Origin: Chitinophagaceae bacterium
GTDB taxonomy: Bacteria; Bacteroidota; Bacteroidia; Chitinophagales; Chitinophagaceae
Reading direction: 5' to 3'
Assembly (NCBI GenBank): GCA_947446645.1
Contig: CANFHA010000003.1
Location: forward strand, 186,001 to 250,000
DNA: 64,000 bases
The position numbers and the translations under genes are program-made. Under the pieces are notes generated by a model. It ran no database searches, was not told the DNA's origin, and saw nothing but the letters and a program-made list of their open reading frames with translations. This document shows, piece after piece, positions 1 through 9,012 of the stretch. Position 1 is the stretch's first letter, and every line of letters starts with the position of its first letter.

Positions 1-592
1 CGCCACAGGTATCCATAGCTGAGCAATAAAGATCTTCATCCATATTGTTCATACGGCGCGTATAGTACAGAAAGCTATCACTGGCCCACATAGAAGGGTA
101 TAGCTCGGCATCAGGCGTATTTATCCTCACCATATTCACCACCGGTGTGCGCGACTGGTTTATCAGTGCAGACCGTACAAACATAGCCTGCTCACGCATT
201 TTCAGCCATTCAGCATCCTTGCCTTGTGTATGGCCATCTATGATCTGCAAAGCCTCTCCGGCATAGCCGCAGTAGATAAGGCTCTTGGCCAGCGGTTTGG
301 CAAACAGCTGCTTGCCATTCTTACATTTAGCTGTTGCTTTGCGAAATATCTCTACAGCCTTTGCATAGTTACCTGCTTCAAAGTACCACTGGCCCAGCTG
401 TCCGTATGCATCCGACCACGTTGGGCTTCTCTTTATGGCGCGCTCCATTTCTTTGCATGCCACATCAGGCAGCTTGGCCGCACGGTAACGCATGGCAGCA
501 GTGTGAAAGTGCAGCGCCTTTTTCGAGACCTGTGCATGCACCGCTCCATAGGAAAGCAAACAGCAAAAAAATAATATGATCCGTGATCGCAT
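1..592 (-). CDS. TPR/PD40 envelope protein (OmpA-family-like), N-terminal part
   Basis: An open frame runs leftward from the ATG at 592-590 and leaves the window without a stop, giving about 197 residues. It begins with a signal peptide (MRSRIILFF... ending near AVHA), followed by TPR-like helices (AYGQLGQWYFEAGNYAKA), then a segment resembling the start of PD40 propeller repeats (NTPDAELYPSMWASDSFLYY). In Bacteroidota this order (TPR, PD40, then a C-terminal OmpA peptidoglycan-binding domain) is typical of PorE-like outer-membrane proteins. The OmpA domain would lie outside the window, so that part is inference. The gene is divergent from the DUF2130 gene at 717. Confidence 0.65.
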   Translation of the reverse strand, partial: MRSRIILFFCCLLSYGAVHAQVSKKALHFHTAAMRYRAAKLPDVACKEMERAIKRSPTWSDAYGQLGQWYFEAGNYAKAVEIFRKATAKCKNGKQLFAKPLAKSLIYCGYAGEALQIIDGHTQGKDAEWLKMREQAMFVRSALINQSRTPVVNMVRINTPDAELYPSMWASDSFLYYTRRMNNMDEDLYCSAMDTCG

Positions 593-716
593 CAGGGTGA
601 AAAATACTCAAAATAATGAAAACACAGGCTAACAAACTACAATATGGCGGGGAGCCGAAGGCGCAGCACGCAGTCTGCACAGTAAATTCATCCCTTTTAA
701 GTAATTTGCCTGTATC

Positions 717-2000
717 ATGTCGACCATAGTAGTTTGCCCCAAATGTAGCACCCAGTTCGAGCCCACTGCAGCCATTGCACAGTCTGTAAGAGACGAGATG
801 GCTAAAGAGTATAACAAGAAGTGGCAAGACAGTACAAAGCAAAAAGAAGAACAATTCAAAAAAGAAAAGGAACTGCTACTGAAGGAACAGCAGGATAGAG
901 AGCTGCAATGGCAAAAGCAGCAACAGGCACAGGCACAGAAAGCGGAAGAGGATAGGAAGGCGCTGGAAACGCAAATAAGAAAGGACCTGGAGCGGAGAGT
1001 GGGTGCAGATTTTGAGCACAAATTAAAGCTGCTGGAGGATGACAATAAGACCAGCCAGGCAAAACTGAAAGAGGCCAGAGAAAAAGAACTGGACTTTCTG
1101 AAGAAGATGCAGGACCTGCAGACACGGGAGCAGGAAATGGAACTGCAGATGCAGCGCCGCCTGCTGGATGAGCGAAACAAGCTGGCAGAACTGGTAAAGA
1201 AAGAAGAGGAAGAAAAGAACAAGCTGCGCGAAACCGAGTTTGACATGAAACTCAAAGAACGCGACAAGCAGCTGGATGACCAGCGCAAGCTGATAGAAGA
1301 AATGAAGCGCAAGAGCGAACAAGGCTCTATGCAGCTGCAGGGCGAGGTGCAGGAGCTGGCGCTGGAACAGATGCTTCGCTACGCATTTCCCTTTGACCTG
1401 GTGAGCGAGGTGGGCAAGGGCGTGCGCGGGGCAGACTGTATACAGACCGTGCGCAACAGCTTTGGACAGGAGTGCGGCAAGATCATTTTTGAGAGCAAGC
1501 GCACCAAGGACTTCAGCGAAGACTGGGTGGAAAAGCTGAAAGCGGATATGCGTGTGCTGGGTGCTGATGTGGCCGTGATAGTAACTCAGGCTATGCCAAA
1601 GGACATGAGCGGCTTTGGTGAGCGCAACGGTATATGGGTATGCACATTTGGCGAGGCCCGCTCACTGGTACATGTGCTGCGCGATGCCATTATAAAAATA
1701 TACACTGCCGCCAAAAGCCAGGAGGGTAAGGGCGATAAAATGGCGCTGCTATACAGCTATCTCGTAAGCACCGAATTCTCTGAGCAATGGCGCGCTATAC
1801 GCGAGGGCTTTATGGGCATGAAGATATCCATACAAAAAGAGCGCGACGCCATGGAGAAGCTATGGAAGGCCCGCGAAAAACAACTGGAAAAGGTACTGCT
1901 CAACGCAGCCCACATCAGGGGATCAATAGAAGGCATTGCGGGCATGGATGTAGATTTGAACCTGCTGCCTGATGAAGACAACAGCTACTTGCTGGAATAA
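717..2000 (+). CDS. DUF2130 domain coiled-coil protein
   Basis: 427 residues. The N-terminus has a CPKC motif (residues about 7-10) that could be half of a zinc ribbon. Residues about 25-215 are a highly charged Lys/Glu/Gln-rich coiled coil. The C-terminal half carries the DUF2130 signature: LEQMLRYAFPFD, KGVRGADCIQTVRN, GQECGKIIFESKRTKDFSEDW and VIVTQAMPKDM. This family is widespread and some members resemble nuclease-like folds, but its function is not established. The ATG at 717 is preceded by TAATTTGC, close to the Bacteroidota -7 element. The gene is monocistronic, with a convergent neighbour at 2072. Confidence 0.9.
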   Translation: MSTIVVCPKCSTQFEPTAAIAQSVRDEMAKEYNKKWQDSTKQKEEQFKKEKELLLKEQQDRELQWQKQQQAQAQKAEEDRKALETQIRKDLERRVGADFEHKLKLLEDDNKTSQAKLKEAREKELDFLKKMQDLQTREQEMELQMQRRLLDERNKLAELVKKEEEEKNKLRETEFDMKLKERDKQLDDQRKLIEEMKRKSEQGSMQLQGEVQELALEQMLRYAFPFDLVSEVGKGVRGADCIQTVRNSFGQECGKIIFESKRTKDFSEDWVEKLKADMRVLGADVAVIVTQAMPKDMSGFGERNGIWVCTFGEARSLVHVLRDAIIKIYTAAKSQEGKGDKMALLYSYLVSTEFSEQWRAIREGFMGMKISIQKERDAMEKLWKAREKQLEKVLLNAAHIRGSIEGIAGMDVDLNLLPDEDNSYLLE

Positions 2001-2071
2001 AACGAACAGTCACACCAAGGATTAAATAGCGAACGCATCGATACGCCTTAGAACCTCCATTTTAAGCACTA

Positions 2072-4000
2072 TTACTTGCCTGCCTTGAGTGCATTATATA
2101 ACAGCGCCCTGTACCGCTGTGCATTTGCTGAGTCACCCATGAACTTATAAATGTTGCTCATGCTCATAAATACGTTGGCTGGCTGGTCAGGATTTTTGCG
2201 GTAGGCCATGAGGTAGTATTTTTCAGACGCCTTGAAGTTGCCGCTGTTCCCATAGGCTGCAGCCAGGTTGCAAAGTGCATCATTAAAAGTAGTGTCCTTG
2301 GCTACCACTCTGCTCAGTATCTGTATGGCGGCATCCAGCTGGTTGCTTCTCAGGAATATAGCGCCCATGTTGTTAGCTGCCTTGGCATTGTTACTATCCA
2401 GCCGCAGTGTTGTCTGGTAGCTGACTACAGCAGAGTCCAGGCGGCCGGAGAACTCAAAGGCGTAGCCTTTCAGCAGCCAGTTGTCGGCGCTGGGTAGTAT
2501 GGCATTGCTTGCATTCAGGTGCTCCACGGCATTGGCGGCCAGTTCCTGTTTTTCCTTCGGGTCTTTTTCACCACCTATCTTACGGGTATATTCCACACCC
2601 AGCAGGTAGTGGGCCCGCCAGCTGTCCGGCGCGGTTTCCATACCGCTCTTGTAGAGCACCAGGTTATTCTGCCATACTTCGTTGCGCGCTATGGTTTTGG
2701 CGCTGTAAAGAACCGATATTGCTATCACCGTCATGAATACACGCGGAGCAGTTGCATAGCTTAGCTTCACAGAGTCTGACTTAAATAATTTCATGAGCAG
2801 GAAAACCACCGCCATACAAAAGCCCAGCGAGGCTGTGTACATGAACCGCTCAGCCATAGTGGCGCCGATGATCACCAGCAGGTTAGATGTAATGACAGCC
2901 CCTGCGAAATAGAACAGTATGCAATAGGAGAATATATTCTTGCTTTTCAGTTTCACCAGCGCAAACCCTAGCAGCCCGAATATGACCAATATTGATAGCA
3001 GTGCTTTAGGATTGCCAAACCCAATGATCGGTATCTGGTTAAAAGAATAGTCGTACGAAAGCGGGTGAGGGAAGAGGAGCAGTATGATATACTTAAGCTG
3101 TATAAACAAGGCGGTAGCTATGCGCTCCCCATCGGTGGCTGCCGACATCAGTGCATTGTTATTAGTAAGTATCCGCACTTTCTCGCCATCGCTTTCTATG
3201 AAGGCAGCGCGCATAAGCATATAAATACTGGCCATCACCGCATAAGGTGCCACAGCGGTAATTATCTTCTTCATGTTCACATCCCTGAAGAAATAAATAG
3301 TCAGCGGCAGTATACCCACAAACGTTATAGAGCTTTCCTTGGAAAGCAATGCCAGGAAGAAGAAAAATGCAGACAAAACAAGACTAACCGGTTTGTTTGA
3401 ATCTATATACCGAAGGCTTTGCATCATACTTATAGCTGTGAACAGTAGTGCCAATAGCTCGTCGCGGCTTTTAACGCTGGCTACCACCTCTGTATGTATG
3501 GGGTGTAGCTCAAAAAGCAGCATGATAAAGAAAGGTATAAAGGCAGAGTAGTGGTTGAATATGCGCCTGAGCAGCTTGTAAAGAAAAAATATCTGGAGTG
3601 CGAACAAAACAAGATTTATGCCGTGGCTGATAACCGGGTTGAAATCGAATAGTGTTTTTTCAATGGCAAAGCTTATGAGCATCAGCGGGCGGTAAGACGC
3701 ATCATGATTTTTAAATACGCCGTAGTATGCCGCATGCTTAAAAAATTCCGGAATGGACGACACCCCAGCTCTCACCAGCGGGTTGTCGCTGGTAAAATAA
3801 GGGTCGTCAAGCGTATAGCCATAGCGCAGGGTAGGGGCATTTACCAGTAGCGCCACCGCTACCAGTATTACCACCAGCCATTTGTCGCTTTGCATTTTAC
3901 TTTCAGGCGCGGCAGGTTGCACGGGCTGCTTGCCTGCCACTGGTGCGGCTGTTTTCTGAACAGGTTGTTTCGGTACCTGGTTTTGTTTCGTCTTCGCCAT
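2072..4000 (-). CDS. TMTC-like membrane glycosyltransferase with TPR repeats
   Basis: 642 residues from the ATG at 4000. A longer in-frame start at 4072 would only add an unlikely leader. The N-terminus is a Lys/Gln/Pro-rich cytoplasmic stretch, then about ten membrane helices (residues about 45-440). The first loop contains YTLDDPYF and YRPLMLISFAIE, and further on HPIHTEVVASVKSRDELLALL, the hallmark of TMTC/DUF1736 lipid-linked sugar transferases. The C-terminal about 190 residues are TPR-like repeats (LDSNNAKAANNMGAIFL, FNDALCNLAAAYGNSGNF). Eukaryotic TMTCs O-mannosylate secreted proteins; the bacterial substrate is unknown. It converges with the DUF2130 gene and diverges from the peroxidase. 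Confidence 0.75.
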   Translation of the reverse strand: MAKTKQNQVPKQPVQKTAAPVAGKQPVQPAAPESKMQSDKWLVVILVAVALLVNAPTLRYGYTLDDPYFTSDNPLVRAGVSSIPEFFKHAAYYGVFKNHDASYRPLMLISFAIEKTLFDFNPVISHGINLVLFALQIFFLYKLLRRIFNHYSAFIPFFIMLLFELHPIHTEVVASVKSRDELLALLFTAISMMQSLRYIDSNKPVSLVLSAFFFFLALLSKESSITFVGILPLTIYFFRDVNMKKIITAVAPYAVMASIYMLMRAAFIESDGEKVRILTNNNALMSAATDGERIATALFIQLKYIILLLFPHPLSYDYSFNQIPIIGFGNPKALLSILVIFGLLGFALVKLKSKNIFSYCILFYFAGAVITSNLLVIIGATMAERFMYTASLGFCMAVVFLLMKLFKSDSVKLSYATAPRVFMTVIAISVLYSAKTIARNEVWQNNLVLYKSGMETAPDSWRAHYLLGVEYTRKIGGEKDPKEKQELAANAVEHLNASNAILPSADNWLLKGYAFEFSGRLDSAVVSYQTTLRLDSNNAKAANNMGAIFLRSNQLDAAIQILSRVVAKDTTFNDALCNLAAAYGNSGNFKASEKYYLMAYRKNPDQPANVFMSMSNIYKFMGDSANAQRYRALLYNALKAGK

Positions 4001-4148
4001 GGGATAGCAATATAAAAATAAAATAACTGCTACCCAAACTCTACTCTGCCCGACGCTAACACTGTTGGGCATGGCAAATGCTTTTTAACTTGCCCGGCTC
4101 ATTTATTCAGGAAAAAGTGTCACCTTTAACATTCAAACACAAAACTAT

Positions 4149-4694
4149 ATGGCACTGCATTTTCTTTTGTTCATCAATTTCCTTTTCGGTTTCTCTCCTG
4201 TAAAAACCGATGCTGTTCCGAAATCCATCTATGAGTTTAAAGTAGCAGGACTGACTGGTGGTACGGTTGACTTTTCTAAATTCAAGGGCAAGAAAATATT
4301 GATAGTAAATACTGCATCACAATGCGGCAACACACCACAGTATAAAGACCTGGAAGCATTGTACAAGAAATACGCCGGTAAACTGGTTATAGTAGGTTTC
4401 CCGGCCAACAACTTTGGCGCACAGGAGCCGGGCTCTGATAAAGAGATATCTGAGTTCTGCCAGAAGAACTACAGCGTTACATTTCCAATGGCATCAAAAA
4501 TATCAGTGAAAGGCAACGACATGGCTCCTATATATCACTGGCTCACGGAGAAGGCGCACAACAACCTTAAAGACAGCGAGGTAAAGTGGAACTTCCAGAA
4601 ATACCTGGTAGATGAAAAAGGAAACCTTGTGCAGGTATTCTCTCCATCGCTCAGCCCGGTGAGTGCAGAAATTACTGCTGCTATAGAGAAATAG
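4149..4694 (+). CDS. Secreted glutathione peroxidase-family thiol peroxidase
   Basis: 181 residues. A hydrophobic N-terminus (residues 1-17) suggests export to the periplasm. The GPx core follows: VNTASQCGNTPQY with peroxidatic Cys59, FPANNFGAQEPGS with Gln92, and KWNFQKYLVD with Trp147 and Asn148. Cys104 in EFCQKNY matches the resolving cysteine of thioredoxin-dependent, non-selenium GPx enzymes. The usual FPCNQFG cysteine is Ala here; that residue is dispensable in homologues. The expected role is peroxide or lipid-hydroperoxide reduction with a thioredoxin-like donor. The stop codon lies 1 bp from the convergent stop at 4696. Confidence 0.9.
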   Translation: MALHFLLFINFLFGFSPVKTDAVPKSIYEFKVAGLTGGTVDFSKFKGKKILIVNTASQCGNTPQYKDLEALYKKYAGKLVIVGFPANNFGAQEPGSDKEISEFCQKNYSVTFPMASKISVKGNDMAPIYHWLTEKAHNNLKDSEVKWNFQKYLVDEKGNLVQVFSPSLSPVSAEITAAIEK

Positions 4695-4695
4695 T

Positions 4696-5478
4696 TTACT
4701 GCCGCATTCCGTCTACGATATACTGACTGCCGCCGTAGCGGGAGCCGAATACACTTATGTCATCGCCCCTTCTTGCCTGGTATACACCGGGCAACAGGCT
4801 TATCGCATCGCGCAGGTCGGTTATTGGCATAGATGCCAGTCGGTCGTGTATGAATTTGTAACTATAGGGATTGTAAGAAGCGGGGTCAGTAAACGAATAG
4901 GTTAGTGGCTCCGGATCAATATTGTTTATCAGTACAGGCATAATAATGTTCCCGTCAATGACATAGGTATTCTCGGGATGAATTGTAACCCCCTCCCGAC
5001 TATCGCGTGGCTTTTGGTAAAGATTTGGAACTGATCCGACGAGGTCAACCGGATCCTGATAATTGGGAAGCCTTGATATGTCACTTACATCGATGACTTT
5101 TTGAAGGACAATGTTAACCAACGGCCGCTTATACTCCCTCACCACATTCTTAGCGCTTCCGACCATTTTAGTCAATCCGAAGTTTTGTGTTGTTGTTCCA
5201 GCTTGTACCACAATACCCGTTACCGTTGCAGAATCAAACCCTGCATACCTTACTATCACTGTGTACCTGCCAGTATCCAGTGGCTTTATCAAATAATAGC
5301 CATCATAGTCAGTAACATTTCCACCTGCTAATGTTCCGCTTTCAGAAAATACCTGCACATGAGCAGTAATGAGCGGCTCCTTCTTTTCATCCAGCACCTT
5401 TCCGGTAATGCCCTGTGCCATACAACGTGTGGAGATTGCCGCGAGTAAAAAAGTAATTATCGGTTTCATAAGGTGCAT
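4696..5478 (-). CDS. Secreted carboxypeptidase-regulatory domain plus two TonB-plug-like repeats, no barrel
   Basis: 260 residues. Signal peptide MKPIITFLLAAIST... (an alternative ATG at 5469 starts exactly there). Residues about 22-103 are a carboxypeptidase-regulatory-like beta sandwich (GITGKVLDEKKEPLITAHVQV, DYDGYYLIKPLDTGRYTV). The rest resembles the plug of TonB receptors twice: residues about 131-177 (DISRLP ... LYQ ... TYVIDGN) and about 214-258 (ITDLRDAISLLPGVYQARRG ... QYIVDGMR). A true receptor would continue into a 22-strand barrel, but this frame stops two residues after DGM. It may be a truncated receptor or a genuine plug-only family; I cannot tell which. Confidence 0.6.
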   Translation of the reverse strand: MHLMKPIITFLLAAISTRCMAQGITGKVLDEKKEPLITAHVQVFSESGTLAGGNVTDYDGYYLIKPLDTGRYTVIVRYAGFDSATVTGIVVQAGTTTQNFGLTKMVGSAKNVVREYKRPLVNIVLQKVIDVSDISRLPNYQDPVDLVGSVPNLYQKPRDSREGVTIHPENTYVIDGNIIMPVLINNIDPEPLTYSFTDPASYNPYSYKFIHDRLASMPITDLRDAISLLPGVYQARRGDDISVFGSRYGGSQYIVDGMRQ

Positions 5479-5557
5479 TTATTATAAAGACGTGATTTCT
5501 CAAGAGAATCTTGGGTTTTTCATCTAAAATAATGTTCGCTTATTCAAGATTCCATTT

Positions 5558-5575
5558 CACCATTGGCGAATGGTG
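5558..5575. promoter_or_regulatory. Inverted repeat upstream of toxin-antitoxin operon
   Basis: CACCATT (5558-5564) and AATGGTG (5569-5575) form a perfect 7-bp inverted repeat with a GGCG loop. It sits about 17 bp upstream of a -7-like TAACTTTA at 5592-5599 and 43 bp upstream of the antitoxin ATG. Type II antitoxins usually bind such repeats to repress their own operon, so this is a candidate operator. That role is inference. Confidence 0.3.
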
Positions 5576-5618
5576 GTATCTAATTTTTATTTAACTTTAT
5601 AGTGCTAATTGACCGTGT

Positions 5619-5840
5619 ATGAATGAGACGCTGCATATCAGGATAATAAAGGATTACGCTGTGAATGTGATAAGTGACCTTAAGACTTTGGGCGCTGTTG
5701 AAGTGTTGACTGAAGATGAAGTTTTGGACGTGCCCCAATGGCAGATCGACGAGGGAAGAAAAATCAAAGAATATTATGACAAGAATCCGGACGAACTGCT
5801 AAACTGGAATGACGTTCGTAAACAATTGAAGGTTAAATGA
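5619..5840 (+). CDS. Putative antitoxin of ParE-type module
   Basis: 73 residues, acidic. The C-terminal half (VPQWQIDEGRKIKEYYDKNP followed by DELLNWNDVRKQLK) resembles small addiction-module antitoxins of the TIGR02574-like group, whose C-terminal helix and W-[ND]-[ED]-V motif contact the toxin. The stop overlaps the toxin start by 4 bp (ATGA at 5837-5840), the classic arrangement for translational coupling. Function is inferred mainly from this position and the toxin partner. A candidate operator lies at 5558-5575. Confidence 0.65.
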   Translation: MNETLHIRIIKDYAVNVISDLKTLGAVEVLTEDEVLDVPQWQIDEGRKIKEYYDKNPDELLNWNDVRKQLKVK

Positions 5841-6151
5841 TCTTACCTGTTTACGATGTGCGATTCTCGCCAGAGATAGCCCTTCACCTTCAGATAGCGA
5901 TAGATTATTACGAACAACTTTCGCCAGGCCTTGGCGAGAAATTCCTGCTTGAATTTGAGACGCAAATATTGGGGATAAGCCAAAACCCACATAGTCGAGC
6001 CATAAGGTATGACGATGTAAGATTTGCATTAATAGACCGCTTTCATTACGCTATTCACTATTTCATCAAAGACCAGCAAAGAGCGGTTATTGCTTTCGCA
6101 CTCTACTCAACATATACAAATCCCGAAACCCATTGGCAAAAACAACAGTAA
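5837..6151 (+). CDS. RelE/ParE-family toxin
   Basis: 104 residues. The fold signature of ParE toxins is clear: YDVRFSPEIALHLQIAIDYYE, the SPGLGEKFLLEFE helix, ISQNPHSRAIRYDDVRFALI, and FHYAIHYFIKD ... VIAFALYSTYTNP. ParE relatives poison DNA gyrase, whereas RelE relatives cleave mRNA; which activity applies cannot be read from sequence alone. The conserved C-terminal strand and NP turn are intact, so this toxin appears functional, unlike its relative at 9273. It is the second gene of a two-gene operon. Confidence 0.85.
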   Translation: MILPVYDVRFSPEIALHLQIAIDYYEQLSPGLGEKFLLEFETQILGISQNPHSRAIRYDDVRFALIDRFHYAIHYFIKDQQRAVIAFALYSTYTNPETHWQKQQ

Positions 6152-6166
6152 GCAAAAATTTGCTAT

Positions 6167-8485
6167 CTACCCCTGATGCTTCTTTATCTTAAGTATCACC
6201 ATTTTTGAGGTAGGGGTATTGCTCTTATCTGCAGTTGTACCTATAGGTACCAGTACATTTGTCTCAGGGAAATAAGTGGCAGTACATTGCTCCGGGATGC
6301 TGAATTCAATAATAATGAATTTACGCGCCACACGCTCCACGCCATCGTGATAGTTAAACAGGTCCACCACATCGCCTGGCTTAAAACCCAGCCTGCTGAT
6401 GTCCTTAATGTTCATGAAGATCACACGTCGCTCATTGTACACGCCGCGGTAACGGTCATCAAGCCCATATATGGTAGTGTTAAACTGGTCGTGGCTGCGC
6501 AGCGTTTGCATCATCAGCTCATCCGGCTGTAGTTTTACAAACGTCACGTCTGCTACGTTAAAGTTGGCCTTACCCGTGAGTGTATTAAATTTACCCTCCC
6601 TTGCGCCATTAGGCAGATAGAAACCACCCAGATGGCGAACACGTTTGTTATAGTCTTCAAACCCCGGTATTGCCAGCTCTATATCGTTTCTTATAAAGTC
6701 GTAGTGCTCTTCATACAGTTTCCAGTTCACCTTAGAGCGGCTGCCCAGCGTTGCCTTTGCCATGCCGCACACTATTGCCGGTTCGCTGAACAGATCATTT
6801 GATATTGGTTTCAGGTTCCCTTTAGACATCTGCACTACACCCATAGAGTTTTCGCAGGTTACAAACTGCTCCTGCCCGTTCATCACATCTTTATCACTGC
6901 GGCCGTAGCACGGTAGTATCAGGGCTTCTTTGCCGTGTACCAGGTGGCTGCGGTTCAGCTTGGTAGATATATGCACGGTCAGGTCACAATTTCTCAGGGC
7001 ATCTGCCGTGTATTCTGTATCAGGTGTGGCAGAAAGGAAGTTGCCGCCCATGGCTATAAATACCTTTCCTTTTCCCTGGTACATGGCATGTATAGCCTCT
7101 ACCACATCATAGCCATGATGTTGCGGTGGCTCAAAGCCATATACCTGCTGCAGCTTATCCAGGAATTTTTTTGAGGGCTTTTCATAAATACCCATTGTGC
7201 GGTCGCCCTGCACATTGCTGTGCCCGCGCACGGGGCAGGTGCCTGCATTTGGCTTGCCTATGCTGCCTTTCAGCAGCAGCAGGTTCACTACTTCTTTAAT
7301 GGTGTTTACAGCATTCTTATGCTGGGTAAGACCCATGGCCCAGCATGCTATTATCTTTTTCTTCTTTTTGAGCACATCGGCTGTTTGCCTTATTTGCTCT
7401 ATGGACACACCCGCCGCTTCGGCCAGTGTTTCAAGGGAATATTTTTTTGCCTGCTGTATAAATTCAGCATAGCCGCTAGTATGTTCGTTAATGAATGCAG
7501 TATCAAATACGGTTCCCGGGTGTTTTTCTTCTTCTTCCAGCAGCAGCAGCTCTATCGCTTTCAGCAGGGCCATATCTCCGTTCAGCTTCACCTGCAGGAA
7601 AATGTCGGTAAGCTTTGCCTTTATGCCCAGCGCACCTTTCACCGTTTGCGGATTGCTGAAGCTGATGAGCCCGGTCTCCGGCAGCGGGTTCACAGATATG
7701 ATAGTTGCACCGTTTTCTTTTGCCTTTTGCAGTGCAGATAGCATGCGTGGGTGATTGGTGCCCGGGTTTTGCCCCAGTATTATGATCACCTCGGTGTTGT
7801 AAAAGTCTTCCAGTGTCACAGACCCTTTTCCTATGCCTACCGATTCATTCAGCGCCACGCCGCTTGACTCATGGCACATGTTAGAGCAGTCGGGCAGGTT
7901 GTTGGTGCCGTACTCGCGTACGAACAGTTGATACAGGTAAGCAGCCTCATTGCTGGTGCGGCCTGATGTATAGAAGATAGCTTCGTCTGGCGAGGCCAGC
8001 TTATTCAGCTTAGTGCCTATTTTTTTAAATGCTTCATCCCAACTTATTGGCTGGTAGTACGTGGCGCCTTCGGGCAGGTACATTGGTTCGGCCACACGCC
8101 CTTTCTTGCCTATCTCATAGTCGTTCAGATTTGCAAGGGATACAACAGAATTATCTGCAAAGAATTTTGCCGTCAGTTTTTTTGTGGTTGCTTCTTCTGC
8201 TATGGCTTTAGCTCCATTCTCGCAATACTCGGCTATTGATGAGCGGTGACCATCCGGGTCAGGCCATGCACAGCCCGGGCAGTCAAAGCCGTCTTTCTGG
8301 TTCAGTGCAGCCAGGGCTTTCAGCCCGCGGGCCACATTCATTTCACTGAATACATGCTTTGCGCTGGAGAATACGGCAGATACTCCTGCCGCTACTATCT
8401 TTGGTTTGCCCAGCTTCATATCCAGAAATTCTTCCGGATTTTCGGCGTTGGGATTGCTATTGTTATTTTCCTGTTCCATTGGCAT
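6167..8485 (-). CDS. FdhF/YdeP-family molybdopterin oxidoreductase
   Basis: 772 residues, no signal peptide, so cytoplasmic. The N-terminus has DCPGCAWPDPDG (Cys69, Cys72) and a further YCENGAKA cysteine (Cys88), as in YdeP-type enzymes. CSNMCHESS aligns with the Sec-His pair of formate dehydrogenase H, giving Cys204 as probable molybdenum ligand and His205 as catalytic neighbour. EVIIILGQNPGTNHPRML and GTCPVRGHSNVQGDRT are pterin-binding segments, and the C-terminal about 120 residues match the dinucleotide-binding domain. The substrate is unproven; family members are linked to formate or acid stress. fdhD, needed to sulfurate the cofactor of FDH-like enzymes, lies nearby at 10146. Confidence 0.88.
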   Translation of the reverse strand: MPMEQENNNSNPNAENPEEFLDMKLGKPKIVAAGVSAVFSSAKHVFSEMNVARGLKALAALNQKDGFDCPGCAWPDPDGHRSSIAEYCENGAKAIAEEATTKKLTAKFFADNSVVSLANLNDYEIGKKGRVAEPMYLPEGATYYQPISWDEAFKKIGTKLNKLASPDEAIFYTSGRTSNEAAYLYQLFVREYGTNNLPDCSNMCHESSGVALNESVGIGKGSVTLEDFYNTEVIIILGQNPGTNHPRMLSALQKAKENGATIISVNPLPETGLISFSNPQTVKGALGIKAKLTDIFLQVKLNGDMALLKAIELLLLEEEEKHPGTVFDTAFINEHTSGYAEFIQQAKKYSLETLAEAAGVSIEQIRQTADVLKKKKKIIACWAMGLTQHKNAVNTIKEVVNLLLLKGSIGKPNAGTCPVRGHSNVQGDRTMGIYEKPSKKFLDKLQQVYGFEPPQHHGYDVVEAIHAMYQGKGKVFIAMGGNFLSATPDTEYTADALRNCDLTVHISTKLNRSHLVHGKEALILPCYGRSDKDVMNGQEQFVTCENSMGVVQMSKGNLKPISNDLFSEPAIVCGMAKATLGSRSKVNWKLYEEHYDFIRNDIELAIPGFEDYNKRVRHLGGFYLPNGAREGKFNTLTGKANFNVADVTFVKLQPDELMMQTLRSHDQFNTTIYGLDDRYRGVYNERRVIFMNIKDISRLGFKPGDVVDLFNYHDGVERVARKFIIIEFSIPEQCTATYFPETNVLVPIGTTADKSNTPTSKMVILKIKKHQG

Positions 8486-8545
8486 TTAAAGGATACTAAA
8501 GATAAAGATATAATTTTGTTTGGCAGGGCTTTTAACTTTGTACCA

Positions 8546-8953
8546 ATGGCAAAACTCATCATCTCCCGCACCAGCGAATACATAAACCGCGCGAGAGGTA
8601 TAAAAATAGTGTTGAATGGCAAAGACCTCGGCAAAATAGCAAACGGGCAGACGCGTGAAACCGAGCTGCCAGCAGGAGAATACACGCTAAAAGCAAAGAT
8701 AGACTGGTGTGGCAGCAATGACTTCCGTTTCCATGTTGCAGACGGCGATACCAAAGAGGTTACTCTTGCCAGTTTTGGCTATTCCTGGCATTTTATGCCT
8801 ATATCCTTTGTGATACTTGTTATTGTAACTTTTACTCAATTTATACTACATATACCGGAAGCGGCTTTCTTCGGTATCCCCGTTTTACTCATCCTGTTTT
8901 ATTATTTCACTTTTGGCCGGAACAGGTATTTGGTTATAAAAGAAAAGGGATAA
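8546..8953 (+). CDS. Small membrane protein with PEGA-like domain
   Basis: 135 residues from the ATG at 8546. A longer in-frame extension to 8246 runs antisense through the molybdoenzyme gene and is not credible. Residues about 17-75 (GIKIVLNGKDLGKIANGQTR ... LPAGEYTLKAKIDWCGSNDF) resemble PEGA-type beta domains that present a short surface loop. Two hydrophobic helices follow (about 84-102 and 106-124), then a basic tail. The function is unknown. TAACTTTG at 8533-8540 matches the Bacteroidota -7 element and would leave an almost leaderless transcript. Confidence 0.6.
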   Translation: MAKLIISRTSEYINRARGIKIVLNGKDLGKIANGQTRETELPAGEYTLKAKIDWCGSNDFRFHVADGDTKEVTLASFGYSWHFMPISFVILVIVTFTQFILHIPEAAFFGIPVLLILFYYFTFGRNRYLVIKEKG

Positions 8954-9012
8954 AATTTTCGTAATTTCGAACGTAAGATCAAGGTAAGATAACCTCATTA
9001 AAAATTGATTGT

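Noticed and set aside
629-1312. Long open Ser/Phe-rich frame on the minus strand
   Set aside because: It is antisense to the Lys/Glu coiled coil of the DUF2130 gene; the composition is the expected mirror of AAG/GAG codons and no family features are present.
8246-8545. Upstream extension of the PEGA-like membrane protein
   Set aside because: The extra 100 codons run antisense through the conserved start of the FdhF/YdeP gene, and a good promoter box sits just before ATG 8546.
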